Shown one piece after another: positions 52,316 to 61,383 of a stretch of 64,000 nucleotides of DNA. The stretch is from contig CADAKH010000017.1 of NCBI GenBank assembly GCA_902788505.1, positions 62,001 to 126,000 of the forward strand, given 5' to 3'. The translations under genes were made by a program, and so were the position numbers. The notes beneath the pieces were generated by a model. The model was not told the DNA's origin. It made no database searches and was given only the letters and a program-made list of their open reading frames with translations. Within the stretch, counting starts at the first letter, position 1, and each line of letters starts with the position of its first letter. The stretch is from Oscillospiraceae bacterium. Its GTDB lineage: Bacteria > Bacillota > Clostridia > Saccharofermentanales > Saccharofermentanaceae.

Positions 52316-54664
52316 ATGACAGGCAAACGTGGAATTAAAACATTGATCGGAAGTTTCTTCCGCAAAAGAGGACAGTCAGGCGCAATGGCTTCAAATGCGT
52401 CTTTTCTCGTATCTCTTGCATTTGTTGCCGCACTCTTCTGCGTCGGCGTTTCATGGCTGCTTTGGAGATTTCCCTACCATCTTTTCAGTGATGAAGTCTA
52501 TAACATAGTTGTCGTAAATGCACCGGAATCTTTCGTTGAATTTAATGAACAGACTCAGCCCTACCGTGATCAGAGAGCTGCAGATTACGGTGATCCTAAA
52601 GATGTAATACATAATTTTTCCAATATATATGCATTCCAATACAGTTATGACGGATACGGATGGACCGAATTCATTTATAAGGAAACGGATGCTCTTTATG
52701 ATTTTGTGTCTTTCAGTAAGTGGATGCACCAGAACGATGCTTATCTCACTGTTGTCTTCCCGAAGGATTTCGACGAACAGGTCAATAACCGTTTTAACGG
52801 CCTTACAGATGAAAAGCCCGAGATTCTTACCTACTACCGCGCTGACTCATTAGAGTACGCTTCGATGAAAAACGGCTTTATCGAAGAATATCTTGCATAT
52901 TATCAGAGTGATATACGTGCTGATTTCGGCTTTAAGATCACTTCCATGACAGATTCCCAGCTTGAAGAAAAACCGCTTGTCACCTCCGAGAACAATTACG
53001 GATTAAAAGCTATTAGAGAATCATTAAGCAGAACTTTTATACCTATTCTTTTATTCATCATCCTGCTCTATTCCTCAATGAGTATCGGTACAAATGTAAT
53101 TGCAGGACAGAAAGAACGCGGCACTTTCACCGGAATCCTTCTTACTCCGCTGCCAAGGTATGCGATTATCCTGGGTTATCTGGGCGGTATTGTCTTGAAG
53201 ACTCTGATCCCGGCGATCTCCGTTGCAACTTTTTCCGCCCTGCTTATGGGCTGCTTTGATATAGGAGCAATCCTTGCCCTGTACTTTTACATAATCGTTT
53301 TGGAGATCTTTATCGCATCCATAACTATACTTATATCAGTTATTAACGATACCGTTATTTCTGCTCAGACAGCATTCCTTCCTATCTTCCTGACTCTGGT
53401 TGCCGTTTGTGTAACCTGCATCCAGACTGTATCTGAAAGAGATGACTTTTATATGTTCCTTCCGGTACACGGTCAGTTCTTCGGAATCGGCGATGTTCTT
53501 ATGAGCAAACCGCATGTTCCGGGATTACTGATCAGTTCACTCGCAACTCTTATCCTATCTGCCGTGATTATCCTGATCACTGTAAGACTCCTGCACAGTG
53601 AACGTTACACAGTATCAATTGATTCCGTTGATGCAAAAGCGGTCAAGCGCAGACTTGAAGGCGGCAAACCCACACTCTGGGAGACCGTCAACAAAAAATA
53701 TGATGATGCAAACTTCATATTTAATGAAGCCATTTATCCGTTAGTTATTCTTTCTGTTTACCAGCTTCTTGCTGTTATCCCTGTTGTTGTCTCCTATATG
53801 AGAAAGGCAGAATACTCTGCTTACATTCAGGGACTTGCAGATGTCACTACTGTTGAGGAAGTAATGAACAAGACATTTGAAGTGTTCAGTATATTCTTCA
53901 AAGACCCGCTCTTCCTTTCGCTCATGACATTGGGATATGCACTTATCATCCTCACATACTTCATCCATGCAAAAAGGATCTTTAAGCTCAAAGGATTCAA
54001 GGACATGGCCGCTGTCTGCGGTTATCCTCTCGGCAATATCAAACACATTCTTTCACATTATTGTCTCGGATTCCTTTTCGGATTCCTGATGATGACATGC
54101 ACTGTAGCCATAATGTTCTTCACCGGCCAGATTACTTTCTCAGGCTTTACATTAAGCTTCTCCGGAATCGGGGTGTTCATCTTCAATCTTCTTATGTGGT
54201 TCCCTCAGGGAGCTTCAGAGGAAGTCATGTTCAGAGGTTACATGATCCGCTCATTCAACAGAAGATTTAAACCTGTTGTCGGTATAATCTTCTCTTCGCT
54301 GGTCTTCTCTGCATTCCACTCGCTGAACAACGGTTATACACCTTTAGCTTCCGTCAACCTGGTTCTTATTGCGGTTCTTTTCGCACTCATCTATCTTCTC
54401 ACAGGAGATATTTGGATGACATCCGCAATGCATACCGCATGGAATCTTTCGCAGGGCAACATATACGGCTTGCAGGTATCCGGTAACGATGCTGCCAATT
54501 CTGTAGTTACTGCAATTTACGACAAGAATGCATCTTCACTCATTACAGGCGGAGCGTTCGGACCTGAAGGCGGACTTGCAACGACAGCCGTAGCAACCGT
54601 CTGCCTGATAATAGTCACGATCCTTCTTGTGGTAAAAACAAGAAAAGCGAAGAAGCTTAGTTAA
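52316..54664 (+). CDS. ABC-2 permease fused to CPBP intramembrane protease
   Basis: 782 residues. Residues 1-440 form a second NatB-like permease (one helix, a large external domain, then GQKERGTFTGILLTPLPRYA and further helices). Residues about 470-780 are a CPBP (CAAX protease, Abi) domain with all three motifs: EExxxR in ASEEVMFRGYM, FxxxH in FSAFHSL, HxxxN in HTAWN. The protease half should be active. CPBP proteases process prenylated or peptide substrates and can serve in bacteriocin self-immunity. The weak AAGGA is 18 bases from the ATG, so coupling to the ATPase is likely. Convergent with the FAD gene, with four bases shared. Confidence 0.9.
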   Translation: MTGKRGIKTLIGSFFRKRGQSGAMASNASFLVSLAFVAALFCVGVSWLLWRFPYHLFSDEVYNIVVVNAPESFVEFNEQTQPYRDQRAADYGDPKDVIHNFSNIYAFQYSYDGYGWTEFIYKETDALYDFVSFSKWMHQNDAYLTVVFPKDFDEQVNNRFNGLTDEKPEILTYYRADSLEYASMKNGFIEEYLAYYQSDIRADFGFKITSMTDSQLEEKPLVTSENNYGLKAIRESLSRTFIPILLFIILLYSSMSIGTNVIAGQKERGTFTGILLTPLPRYAIILGYLGGIVLKTLIPAISVATFSALLMGCFDIGAILALYFYIIVLEIFIASITILISVINDTVISAQTAFLPIFLTLVAVCVTCIQTVSERDDFYMFLPVHGQFFGIGDVLMSKPHVPGLLISSLATLILSAVIILITVRLLHSERYTVSIDSVDAKAVKRRLEGGKPTLWETVNKKYDDANFIFNEAIYPLVILSVYQLLAVIPVVVSYMRKAEYSAYIQGLADVTTVEEVMNKTFEVFSIFFKDPLFLSLMTLGYALIILTYFIHAKRIFKLKGFKDMAAVCGYPLGNIKHILSHYCLGFLFGFLMMTCTVAIMFFTGQITFSGFTLSFSGIGVFIFNLLMWFPQGASEEVMFRGYMIRSFNRRFKPVVGIIFSSLVFSAFHSLNNGYTPLASVNLVLIAVLFALIYLLTGDIWMTSAMHTAWNLSQGNIYGLQVSGNDAANSVVTAIYDKNASSLITGGAFGPEGGLATTAVATVCLIIVTILLVVKTRKAKKLS

Positions 54665-56037
54665 GCCTCTTCCGCAATCTCCCTTGCAACAAACACTCCT
54701 GATGCTGATGCATGTGACAGTGAATGTGTAACTCCGCTTCCGTCGCCTATAACAAATAATCCGGGATAACGTGTTTCAAGTCTGTCATTGATGGCAACTT
54801 CCATGTTATAGAACTTGACTTCAACACCATAGAGAAGCGTGTCATCATTTGCCGTACCCGGAGCTATCTTATCGAGCGCATAGATCATCTCGATGATACC
54901 GTCTAAGATACGCTTGGGAAGAACGAGCGAGAGATCGCCCGGAGTAGCCTTAAGAGTAGGTCTTACAGTAGACTCTTCAATTCTGGAAGTATTGGACCTT
55001 CTTCCTCTTGTAAGGTCGCCGAAACGCTGGACGATTACACCGCCGCCGAGCATGTTCGAAAGTCTTGCAATGGATTCACCATAACCGTTGGAATCCTTAA
55101 AAGGCTCTGAGAAATGCTTAGATACGAGAAGCGCGAAGTTCGTATTCTCGGACTGGAGTTCGGGGTTATCAAAGCTGTGACCGTTAACGGTTACAATGCC
55201 GTTTGTATTCTCGGTAACGACATATCCGTAAGGATTCATGCAGAATGTTCTGACCTTATCCTCAAACTTCTCCGTACGGTAAACGATCTTACTCTCATAG
55301 AGTTCTGATGTCAGATCTGAGAAAACGACTGCAGGGATCTCTACACGGACACCGATATCAACTCTGTTGGAGAATGTCTCGATATCAAGCTCGCTGCAGA
55401 CCTTCTCGATCCACTTACTGCCTGAACGTCCGACAGAAACGATACATCTGCGGCATGTATAGGATTCACCTAAGCATTCGACCTCATATGTACCGTCTTC
55501 AAGCACCTTAAGATCGCCTACGGGTGCATTGAAGAAGAAATCGACCTTATCCTTGAGCATATTAAAGATATTGCCCAAAACCTGATAGTTCTTATCTGTT
55601 CCGAGATGCCTTACGGAAGCATCAAGAAGATGGAGCTTATTCTCCAGGCAGATCTTCTTGAAAGAAGAACCTGCTGTCGTATAGAGCTTTGTTCCCTCAC
55701 CGCCGTTGGCAAGATTTATGCCGTCGACATACTTCATGAGTTCTAATGCTTTTTCCTTGCCGATATGCTCGTACAAGGTTCCGCCGAAATCGTTTGTGAT
55801 GTTATACTTTCCGTCGGAGAATGCGCCTGCACCGCCAAAACCGCGCATGATGGCACAAGACTTGCAGTTGATACAGCTCTTTACTTTATCTCCGTCGATG
55901 GGGCATTTGCGTTCTTCAAGAGGTTTTCCGGCTTCGAAAACCGCAACTTTAAGATCAGGTCTTAAGTTAACAAGTTCATAGGCAGAGAATATTCCACCCG
56001 GGCCGGCACCGATAATGATGACATCATAATTATTCAT
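54661..56037 (-). CDS. FAD-dependent dehydrogenase (COG2509 type)
   Basis: 458 residues. The dinucleotide-binding motif DVIIIGAGPGGIFSAYEL opens the protein. A Cys cluster (ERKCPIDGD, SCINCKSCAIM) is followed by GFGGAGAFSDGKYN, the mark of this uncharacterised FAD family. The C-terminus GLFVIGDGSGVTHSLSHASA closes the flavin site. Electron donor, acceptor and substrate are unknown. AAGGAGA precedes the ATG. Confidence 0.9.
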   Translation of the reverse strand: MNNYDVIIIGAGPGGIFSAYELVNLRPDLKVAVFEAGKPLEERKCPIDGDKVKSCINCKSCAIMRGFGGAGAFSDGKYNITNDFGGTLYEHIGKEKALELMKYVDGINLANGGEGTKLYTTAGSSFKKICLENKLHLLDASVRHLGTDKNYQVLGNIFNMLKDKVDFFFNAPVGDLKVLEDGTYEVECLGESYTCRRCIVSVGRSGSKWIEKVCSELDIETFSNRVDIGVRVEIPAVVFSDLTSELYESKIVYRTEKFEDKVRTFCMNPYGYVVTENTNGIVTVNGHSFDNPELQSENTNFALLVSKHFSEPFKDSNGYGESIARLSNMLGGGVIVQRFGDLTRGRRSNTSRIEESTVRPTLKATPGDLSLVLPKRILDGIIEMIYALDKIAPGTANDDTLLYGVEVKFYNMEVAINDRLETRYPGLFVIGDGSGVTHSLSHASASGVFVAREIAEEA

Positions 56038-56071
56038 AACAAAATCTCCTTATGCAAAGGATTACTACTAT

Positions 56072-56100
56072 ATTATAAGTTAACAGGCGGTTCTTTTAAA
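56072..56100 (-). promoter_or_regulatory. Promoter of the FAD dehydrogenase gene
   Basis: Minus strand: TTTAAA (56095-56100), 17 bases, perfect TATAAT (56072-56077). Confidence 0.55.
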
Positions 56101-56103
56101 TAC

Positions 56104-56856
56104 TTAAGCAGGATGCTTACCACACCTGAAGAATATGAAATCGGGATGATGGTAAAGTCCGCCGAACTTATCCGGATACTTCTCGATAATCTCCTCAGGA
56201 AGATTCGACTCCTGGCATTCTTCAATAATAAAGCCTGCAGACACTATGTTATTTATAAGCGTAGAGAATCTGCGGTGGTAAACTTCATAATCATCCACGC
56301 ACCATCTGAACTTTCTTAAGCCTTCGATATTGTAGTTATGAAGGTTTGCATAAAGTCTTTTTCCCTCTTCTGTCCTTGTATATCTGTCATAGACACCGTC
56401 ATAAGCAGTTGATATCGGATGTGATGTCGAGAAAACAAGTTTGCCGCCGGGCACCATGAGAGCATTGATCTTCTTGAGCACATCACAGAAGTCTTCGGCA
56501 TAATCAAATGCAAGAGAACTCGTTACCACATCAAACTGACCGACAAGCTTTTCGAGATCTTCAAACGGCAGTCTCACATATTCGATATTGTCTGCAGAAT
56601 TGTTTTCGCGCGCAAAGCCAAGCATCTTTTCAGAGATATCCGTTCCGAGAACAGATAAAGCTCCCATATCTGAATACTGTTTAGCGTGCTGGCCCATACC
56701 GCATCCCACATCAAGAACGCGCTTGCCCTTAAGATCAGGCATCATGCCAAGAAGGATCGGTGTCTCAATCAGATCATTGAAATTGATCTCATCTGCGCGG
56801 AGACCTTTAAAGGATTCAAAGAATTTATCGTTATCGTAGATGTTCTGCTGTGCCAT
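56104..56856 (-). CDS. Class I SAM-dependent methyltransferase
   Basis: 250 residues from the ATG at 56856, eight bases after GGAGAG. Motif I VLDVGCGMGQHAKQ is followed by VLGTDISEKMLGFA and DVVTSSLAFDYAEDF, a Methyltransf_11-type enzyme. It resembles ubiquinone/menaquinone or small-molecule methyltransferases but the substrate is unknown. Its ribosome site overlaps the end of the membrane protein gene upstream, so it is the last of a four-gene minus-strand set. Confidence 0.88.
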   Translation of the reverse strand: MAQQNIYDNDKFFESFKGLRADEINFNDLIETPILLGMMPDLKGKRVLDVGCGMGQHAKQYSDMGALSVLGTDISEKMLGFARENNSADNIEYVRLPFEDLEKLVGQFDVVTSSLAFDYAEDFCDVLKKINALMVPGGKLVFSTSHPISTAYDGVYDRYTRTEEGKRLYANLHNYNIEGLRKFRWCVDDYEVYHRRFSTLINNIVSAGFIIEECQESNLPEEIIEKYPDKFGGLYHHPDFIFFRCGKHPA

Positions 56857-56861
56857 GACGA

Positions 56862-57638
56862 TCACTCTCCGGCAACTGCAGGTTCTATATTCTTTGAAGC
56901 TTTACGTCCCTTAACAACAATGTAGATGCTCATCAACAGATTAAGAGCATCGGCAACAAGCGAACCAATCATCAAGCTTGCGGCATAAATCTCTTGAGCA
57001 TCAAATCTATCAGCGTACGAAGAATTACCGTTAAGCGCAAAAAACATGTAAAAATTATTGACTAAACTGAATACGGCAGATGCGACAATCAAAGCTCTGC
57101 CAAGCCAAAGGAGCTTTAGTTCATTTTCCTTGTGTCTGTTCTTAATGAAGATAATGAGCCATACGGTTGAAAATGCCAGACCGGTTATCAGAGTGATAGT
57201 ATTTAAAAGATAACCGTACTGTGCCGGATTATCGAAATCAATGTTAGCAGCAACCTTGTTGAATATGACAGCAATTACTGAAGATAATGTAGGGCCGCCT
57301 ACGATCAGGATAATTCCTGTAACAAGCTTTGTTCCATATCTCTTTTTAGCATAAAGGTAAAGAAGCACGCCTGAAGCTACGTTAAACAAGATTTGTGCAG
57401 TATTATTGGTTTTAGCAAAAATATTCATTGTTTCCATGCCGGCAAAATGAATCACGATATCGTAAGCAGCTCTAATCAAACCGCTTATCGAACCGATCGT
57501 TATCATAGCACCCAAAAGCTTCGTTATGTTGTCTTTTGTACAGATGATTACAACGCCTAAGACCAGACCGGCAACCAGAATTGCCGGACGGCCAAAATAA
57601 TACAAATAAAGTAAAAACTTAACACCTAATTCTTCCAT
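56862..57638 (-). CDS. Seven-helix membrane protein of unknown function
   Basis: 258 residues with about seven membrane helices and no motif I recognise. N-terminus MEELGVKFLLYLYYFGRPA; a basic turn AKKRYGTKL between helices; C-terminal KGRKASKNIEPAVAGE should be cytosolic. AGGAGGAG precedes the ATG. It lies between an ECF S component and a methyltransferase on one strand. Confidence 0.82.
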   Translation of the reverse strand: MEELGVKFLLYLYYFGRPAILVAGLVLGVVIICTKDNITKLLGAMITIGSISGLIRAAYDIVIHFAGMETMNIFAKTNNTAQILFNVASGVLLYLYAKKRYGTKLVTGIILIVGGPTLSSVIAVIFNKVAANIDFDNPAQYGYLLNTITLITGLAFSTVWLIIFIKNRHKENELKLLWLGRALIVASAVFSLVNNFYMFFALNGNSSYADRFDAQEIYAASLMIGSLVADALNLLMSIYIVVKGRKASKNIEPAVAGE

Positions 57639-57689
57639 ATTATCTCCTCCTATATTTTCAGAAACAATTATACCAAAAGAAAACCGTTC

Positions 57690-58208
57690 TTATTTCTGTC
57701 TCTTAACCCTTATTGCGTAAGTCAGAGGAAGTGCAATGACTATAGCGGCACCTGCCTGAATAAAGTTAAATGCAACAGAACCCAGAGCAGCTTCTTTGCC
57801 ATACATGAATGCCTCAAAAGCAAAATATCCGCCGACCATAATGAGCTCTGCCAGAATACATGCAATCAGTCTTAACATAAAACCGGCTATATTCTTAGCA
57901 TGGGATTTGGACATTATAAGCGCGGCAACAAGGCCCATCACACCCTTGATAATGAATGTAGGAGCGATGTATACGGGGTATCCTGCTATGAGATCTCCCA
58001 ATGCTGATCCAATCGCGCCAGAGAAAAACGCAGCAGGGCCGATAAAGTAAGATGCGATCAGAATGACTCCGTCACCGAGATTTATGAATCCCAATGCCGT
58101 CGGGATCCTGAGTTCCGTTCCGATAAATACCAGTGCAGCTAATATACCGCATTCGGCAATTATGCGGAGACTGGAAGATGATTTTGTTTTCGTGGTGTTA
58201 TCAGCCAT
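57690..58208 (-). CDS. ECF transporter S component (vitamin uptake)
   Basis: 172 residues, five to six membrane helices. GTELRIPTALGFINLGDGVI and GPAAFFSGAIGSALGDLIAGY are typical of the riboflavin-type/DUF1393 S components. It captures a vitamin or precursor and relies on a shared ECF energising module not encoded here. It starts five bases after the HAD gene. The substrate is uncertain. Confidence 0.86.
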   Translation of the reverse strand: MADNTTKTKSSSSLRIIAECGILAALVFIGTELRIPTALGFINLGDGVILIASYFIGPAAFFSGAIGSALGDLIAGYPVYIAPTFIIKGVMGLVAALIMSKSHAKNIAGFMLRLIACILAELIMVGGYFAFEAFMYGKEAALGSVAFNFIQAGAAIVIALPLTYAIRVKRQK

Positions 58209-58213
58209 AGCTG

Positions 58214-58870
58214 TTATCTCATAAGATTTCTGAGATCTACCGGTTCAGTGCAAATGAACAGCGCACCGTTCTCCACAAGGAATTTACGTGACCTGTAGCC
58301 CCAGGTACAGCTGATGCAGTCCATTTCGCTGTTGTAAGCGGTAACAATATCGGTATCCGAATCTCCGATATATACGGTATCAGTGTTTTCAACACCCAAA
58401 GCGTTAAGGCAGCGTTCAATCGGCTCGGGAGAAGGTTTTCTCTCCACACCTTCAACAGAACCGCTGACATAATCGAATATACCCGGGAAAAAGCGTTCAA
58501 TCAGCTTTTGCGCAGGCTCATCATCCTTGTTGGTCACACAGGCAAGGAGCATACCGTCAGATTTAAGTCTTCTGAGGATCTCCGTAATCCCGTTGTAAGG
58601 ACGTGTATCCTCAAGATAATGAGAGTTGTAATAGGCAATATAATCTTTCAACAGTCTGCTTTTAAGCTGTTCGTTATAAACACCGGGATCTGCCGTAAGA
58701 CTTCTTTCGATCATCTTAACGACACCGTTGTTGATAAATGTCATTACCTGCTCTTCTGTCTGAGATGCAAGGTTATTCATCCTTCTTGCAGCATTAAGAC
58801 TTCTGGTAAGTCCTCCCAGAGTATCAAGCAGTGTTCCGTCAAGATCAAAGCAAGCCAGTTTGTATCTCAT
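58214..58870 (-). CDS. HAD-family phosphatase (phosphoglycolate phosphatase-like)
   Basis: 218 residues. ACFDLDGTLLDTLGGL carries the catalytic DxD, LACVTNKDDEPA motif II, and VYIGDSDTDIVTAYN motif IV. This is the Gph-type class of HAD phosphatases, which clear phosphoglycolate or related sugar phosphates. First gene of the HAD, ECF-S, membrane protein, methyltransferase set. GGAG is unusually far (14 bases) from the ATG. Confidence 0.92.
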   Translation of the reverse strand: MRYKLACFDLDGTLLDTLGGLTRSLNAARRMNNLASQTEEQVMTFINNGVVKMIERSLTADPGVYNEQLKSRLLKDYIAYYNSHYLEDTRPYNGITEILRRLKSDGMLLACVTNKDDEPAQKLIERFFPGIFDYVSGSVEGVERKPSPEPIERCLNALGVENTDTVYIGDSDTDIVTAYNSEMDCISCTWGYRSRKFLVENGALFICTEPVDLRNLMR

Positions 58871-59039
58871 TTCAAATATAATACTCCATAAAAGCGTTCG
58901 TTAAACCAAAATCATGTTTTTGCGGACAACTCGCGCTCATTTTAGCACTAACACCCGATCATTCAATGTACAAGATGTAGAATTAGGAACTCCATAATGC
59001 TACCATTAACTCGAAAATAAATAATATCAGGAGTAAATC

Positions 59040-60071
59040 ATGTCAATTATTAAATTCAGCACTATGGATCTCGGAACATACGAGACAGACGTCGTAGTCT
59101 CCGCAATCAACCAGACAAGCACTTCCAACAACAAGCCTATGCTCAAGATATCCCTTTTTGACGGTGAAGAGAGCATAACTGCCCTAATATTTGACTCAAC
59201 AAAGAAGGATCTAACTTCCACAGGAATCGAAGAAGGCGGTACTGCCGTTATCTCGCTTGAAGTAACTGATTACAAAGGCAACAGAAGTTATAAGATCACC
59301 AATATCAACCCTGTTAAACTCCCTGAGGATGAGTTAAAGCAGTTGGTAAAGCTTCCGCCTGAAGACCCGGCAAAGCTTGTAAATGACATTCTGTCTCTTA
59401 TTAAGCAGTCTTCAGGAAGATCTTATGATCTTACGGCCAATGATGTTCCTTCCGATGACTACTCTCTTACAGCACTTGCCGTAAGGCTCATCAATTCCAA
59501 TATTAAAGCATTTACCAAGTCTTCCGCGGCAAAGACTATGCACCATAACATCTATGGCGGTCTTGCCTATCACACTTACAGAATGATCAAAGCAGCTTAT
59601 GCCGTTTGCGAAGTATATCCCCTTCTCAACCGCGAGCTTCTCGTATGCGGCACTGCACTTCACGACATCGGCAAACTCGTTGAGATGAAGACCTCTGATA
59701 CGGGAATTGCCGCATATACAGATATGGGCAACCTCTTCGGCCATCCCCTGCTCGGCATTGAGATGATCGACCATGAGGTTTGGAGACAGAATCAGGCAGC
59801 AGGCGGCAAGTCCTACAGCGCAGAGCAGGTCGCAATGCTCAAACACATGCTCGCTTCCCACCACGGTCAGCCTGAATGGGGTGCTATAAGAGTTCCTGTA
59901 ACTCCTGAGGCAATGATTCTTCACGAACTCGATATGATCGATTCGCGCATGTACATGTACGAAGAGAATTTCAGTTCAATGGATCCCGGCACATCCAGTG
60001 ATCCTATATTCGGCATCGCCGGCGAAGGCAAAGCCGTAATATACAAAAATTCCTTCAGCCAGTACAACTGA
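59040..60071 (+). CDS. YhaM-like 3'-5' exoribonuclease (OB fold plus HD domain)
   Basis: 343 residues. An N-terminal OB-fold (LKISLFDGEESITALIF) is followed by an HD phosphohydrolase domain with MHHNIYGGLAYHTYRM, TALHDIGKL, HPLLGIEMIDHEV, MLASHHGQPEW and HELDMIDSRM, the metal ligand set of the family. In Bacillus, YhaM is a Mn-dependent 3'-5' exoribonuclease. AGGAG precedes the ATG. Single-gene unit. Confidence 0.9.
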   Translation: MSIIKFSTMDLGTYETDVVVSAINQTSTSNNKPMLKISLFDGEESITALIFDSTKKDLTSTGIEEGGTAVISLEVTDYKGNRSYKITNINPVKLPEDELKQLVKLPPEDPAKLVNDILSLIKQSSGRSYDLTANDVPSDDYSLTALAVRLINSNIKAFTKSSAAKTMHHNIYGGLAYHTYRMIKAAYAVCEVYPLLNRELLVCGTALHDIGKLVEMKTSDTGIAAYTDMGNLFGHPLLGIEMIDHEVWRQNQAAGGKSYSAEQVAMLKHMLASHHGQPEWGAIRVPVTPEAMILHELDMIDSRMYMYEENFSSMDPGTSSDPIFGIAGEGKAVIYKNSFSQYN

Positions 60072-60094
60072 ATCTGAATCAATCATAAAAGATC

Positions 60095-60123
60095 AAGGGT
60101 TGTCTCATTAAGAGACAACCCTT
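60095..60123. terminator. Bidirectional intrinsic terminator
   Basis: A perfect 12-bp stem (AAGGGTTGTCTC / GAGACAACCCTT) with a five-base loop. The plus tail is TTAAAT after the stem; the minus tail is TTGATCTTTTAT. It lies between two convergent units and can serve both, and unlike the one-sided hairpins it has no wobble pair. Confidence 0.88.
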
Positions 60124-60157
60124 TTAAATACCATTCCCTAAACCTTATTCCCTGGCG

Positions 60158-60598
60158 TTATTTATTCTTCATAGACTGGATCTTATCGTTCATCTGTCTG
60201 GCCTCCTTACGGTAATAACGCATGAAGCAGAACCAGATGACAAATGCGACCAGAAGCTGGATTGCAGCGATGGCAAGGCCCTGACCTATAGTGGCAGCTC
60301 CTCCGAACCAGCCTACACTATAAGCAACTATTGTATAGATGACACAACCCGTTCCCATATGTATCAGGACTTTGACCGGTGTGGGAAGCTTCTCGCTGTT
60401 ATAAACCAGTGTCGGCACACCGAATCCGATTCCGACGATTGCGCTTCCGATTACCATCTTTGTGAACTGATATCCTTCAAGGCTGAAATTACCGCCGTTT
60501 GTTATGTCAAAGAACATTCCTATCAGGCTGAATATCGTCAGGGCCATGCCTATGCTTATAACTGTACTCTTAAGCAGATCTTTTATTGTTTTTCCCAT
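60158..60598 (-). CDS. DUF3021 family membrane protein
   Basis: 146 residues from the ATG at 60598, with AAGGAGG ahead; the frame is open to 60673 inside the LytTR gene. Four membrane helices. The size, helix layout and pairing with an upstream LytTR gene fit DUF3021. In known LytTR regulatory systems a partner membrane protein of this sort holds the regulator inactive; that role here is inferred from context. Confidence 0.87.
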   Translation of the reverse strand: MGKTIKDLLKSTVISIGMALTIFSLIGMFFDITNGGNFSLEGYQFTKMVIGSAIVGIGFGVPTLVYNSEKLPTPVKVLIHMGTGCVIYTIVAYSVGWFGGAATIGQGLAIAAIQLLVAFVIWFCFMRYYRKEARQMNDKIQSMKNK

Positions 60599-60611
60599 TT
60601 CTATTACCTCC

Positions 60612-61049
60612 TTATAATCCAAGGTATTTCTTGAATTCCGGCAGATACTTCCTAGACACATAGTCTTTGTCACCGTTCTTCAGCTTCAAAAGAAGAGTTC
60701 CGCTGAATCCGGGTTCGATACTGTCCATATAAGACAGATTGATCAGAGTTGTCTTTGATATCTGCATAAACTGTTTTCCCAATTGCTGTCCAAGTTCGTA
60801 AAGACGTTTGCGGGAACGGTATTTCTGTCTTGCACCGTATATGATAGTGTCACCGTCTTCAACCCGGACCATGTATATATCTTTTGGCTGGAGAACTACG
60901 ATATCCTCTTCATTCTGAAGTGCGGTTACAGGCGTTTCACTGTTACTGAAGACATCGATCATACGCTGGATCTCATCTGTCACCTTATCAGTATGAATTA
61001 CAGCAAAAGGCTCTTTGTATTCACTTGAAATATCTATGTTTACTTTCAC
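60612..61049 (-). CDS. LytTR family DNA-binding regulator
   Basis: 145 residues from a GTG at 61049 with GGAGG ahead. No receiver domain. The C-terminal 95 residues are a LytTR domain: IYMVRVEDGDTIIYG, YRSRKRLYELGQQL, FMQISKTTLINLSYMDSI. It stands between a 62-residue membrane protein gene and the DUF3021 gene with 13-39 base gaps, so the three form one unit. A 21-bp-spaced direct repeat upstream of the unit is a candidate binding site, implying self-control. Confidence 0.92.
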   Translation of the reverse strand: MKVNIDISSEYKEPFAVIHTDKVTDEIQRMIDVFSNSETPVTALQNEEDIVVLQPKDIYMVRVEDGDTIIYGARQKYRSRKRLYELGQQLGKQFMQISKTTLINLSYMDSIEPGFSGTLLLKLKNGDKDYVSRKYLPEFKKYLGL

Positions 61050-61088
61050 TTCAGAAATCCCTCCCCTGAAATATACCCTTATGTTACA

Positions 61089-61277
61089 TCAAGATGCTTT
61101 TTTGAACGAAGCGAATTTCCAGAACTCATAAACAGTCATGAATACGGATGCCATAACGATCCACACCATAATCACATGATATTCATAGGCCATATATGCC
61201 GCATATCCGACTGTTGCCAGAGCTGTCAAAGCAGCTGTAAGATGCCACCATTTGCTCTTCAAATACTTTCTGATCAT
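61089..61277 (-). CDS. Small two-helix membrane protein
   Basis: 62 residues. Two hydrophobic segments (HLTAALTALATVGYAAYMAY and IMVWIVMASVFMTVYEF) with basic ends. AGGGAGGTGATC precedes the ATG, the strongest ribosome site in the region, so it is a real gene. It is first in the unit with LytTR and DUF3021. The function is unknown. Confidence 0.85.
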   Translation of the reverse strand: MIRKYLKSKWWHLTAALTALATVGYAAYMAYEYHVIMVWIVMASVFMTVYEFWKFASFKKAS

Positions 61278-61346
61278 TCAGATCACCTCCCTTATCTGTT
61301 TGTGGCTACATCGTAACAAAGAAGATCGGCCTTGTGGTCGAAAATG

Positions 61347-61379
61347 AGGTAAGTGGCAGATTTTCAAAGGTGAAATGCA
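61347..61379 (-). promoter_or_regulatory. Candidate LytTR binding site (direct repeat, 21-bp period)
   Basis: Minus strand: TGCATTTCACCT (61368-61379) and TGCCACTTACCT (61347-61358), eight of twelve bases identical, offset 21 bases, upstream of the membrane protein-LytTR-DUF3021 unit. Two turns of the helix between half-sites is the rule for LytTR-domain regulators such as AgrA and ComE. Confidence 0.65.
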
Positions 61380-61383
61380 AAAA

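Noticed and set aside
58942..58949. TTAGCACT, half of a CIRCE (HrcA) element
   Set aside because: The matching GAGTGCTAA half is absent within the expected distance and no heat-shock gene is near.
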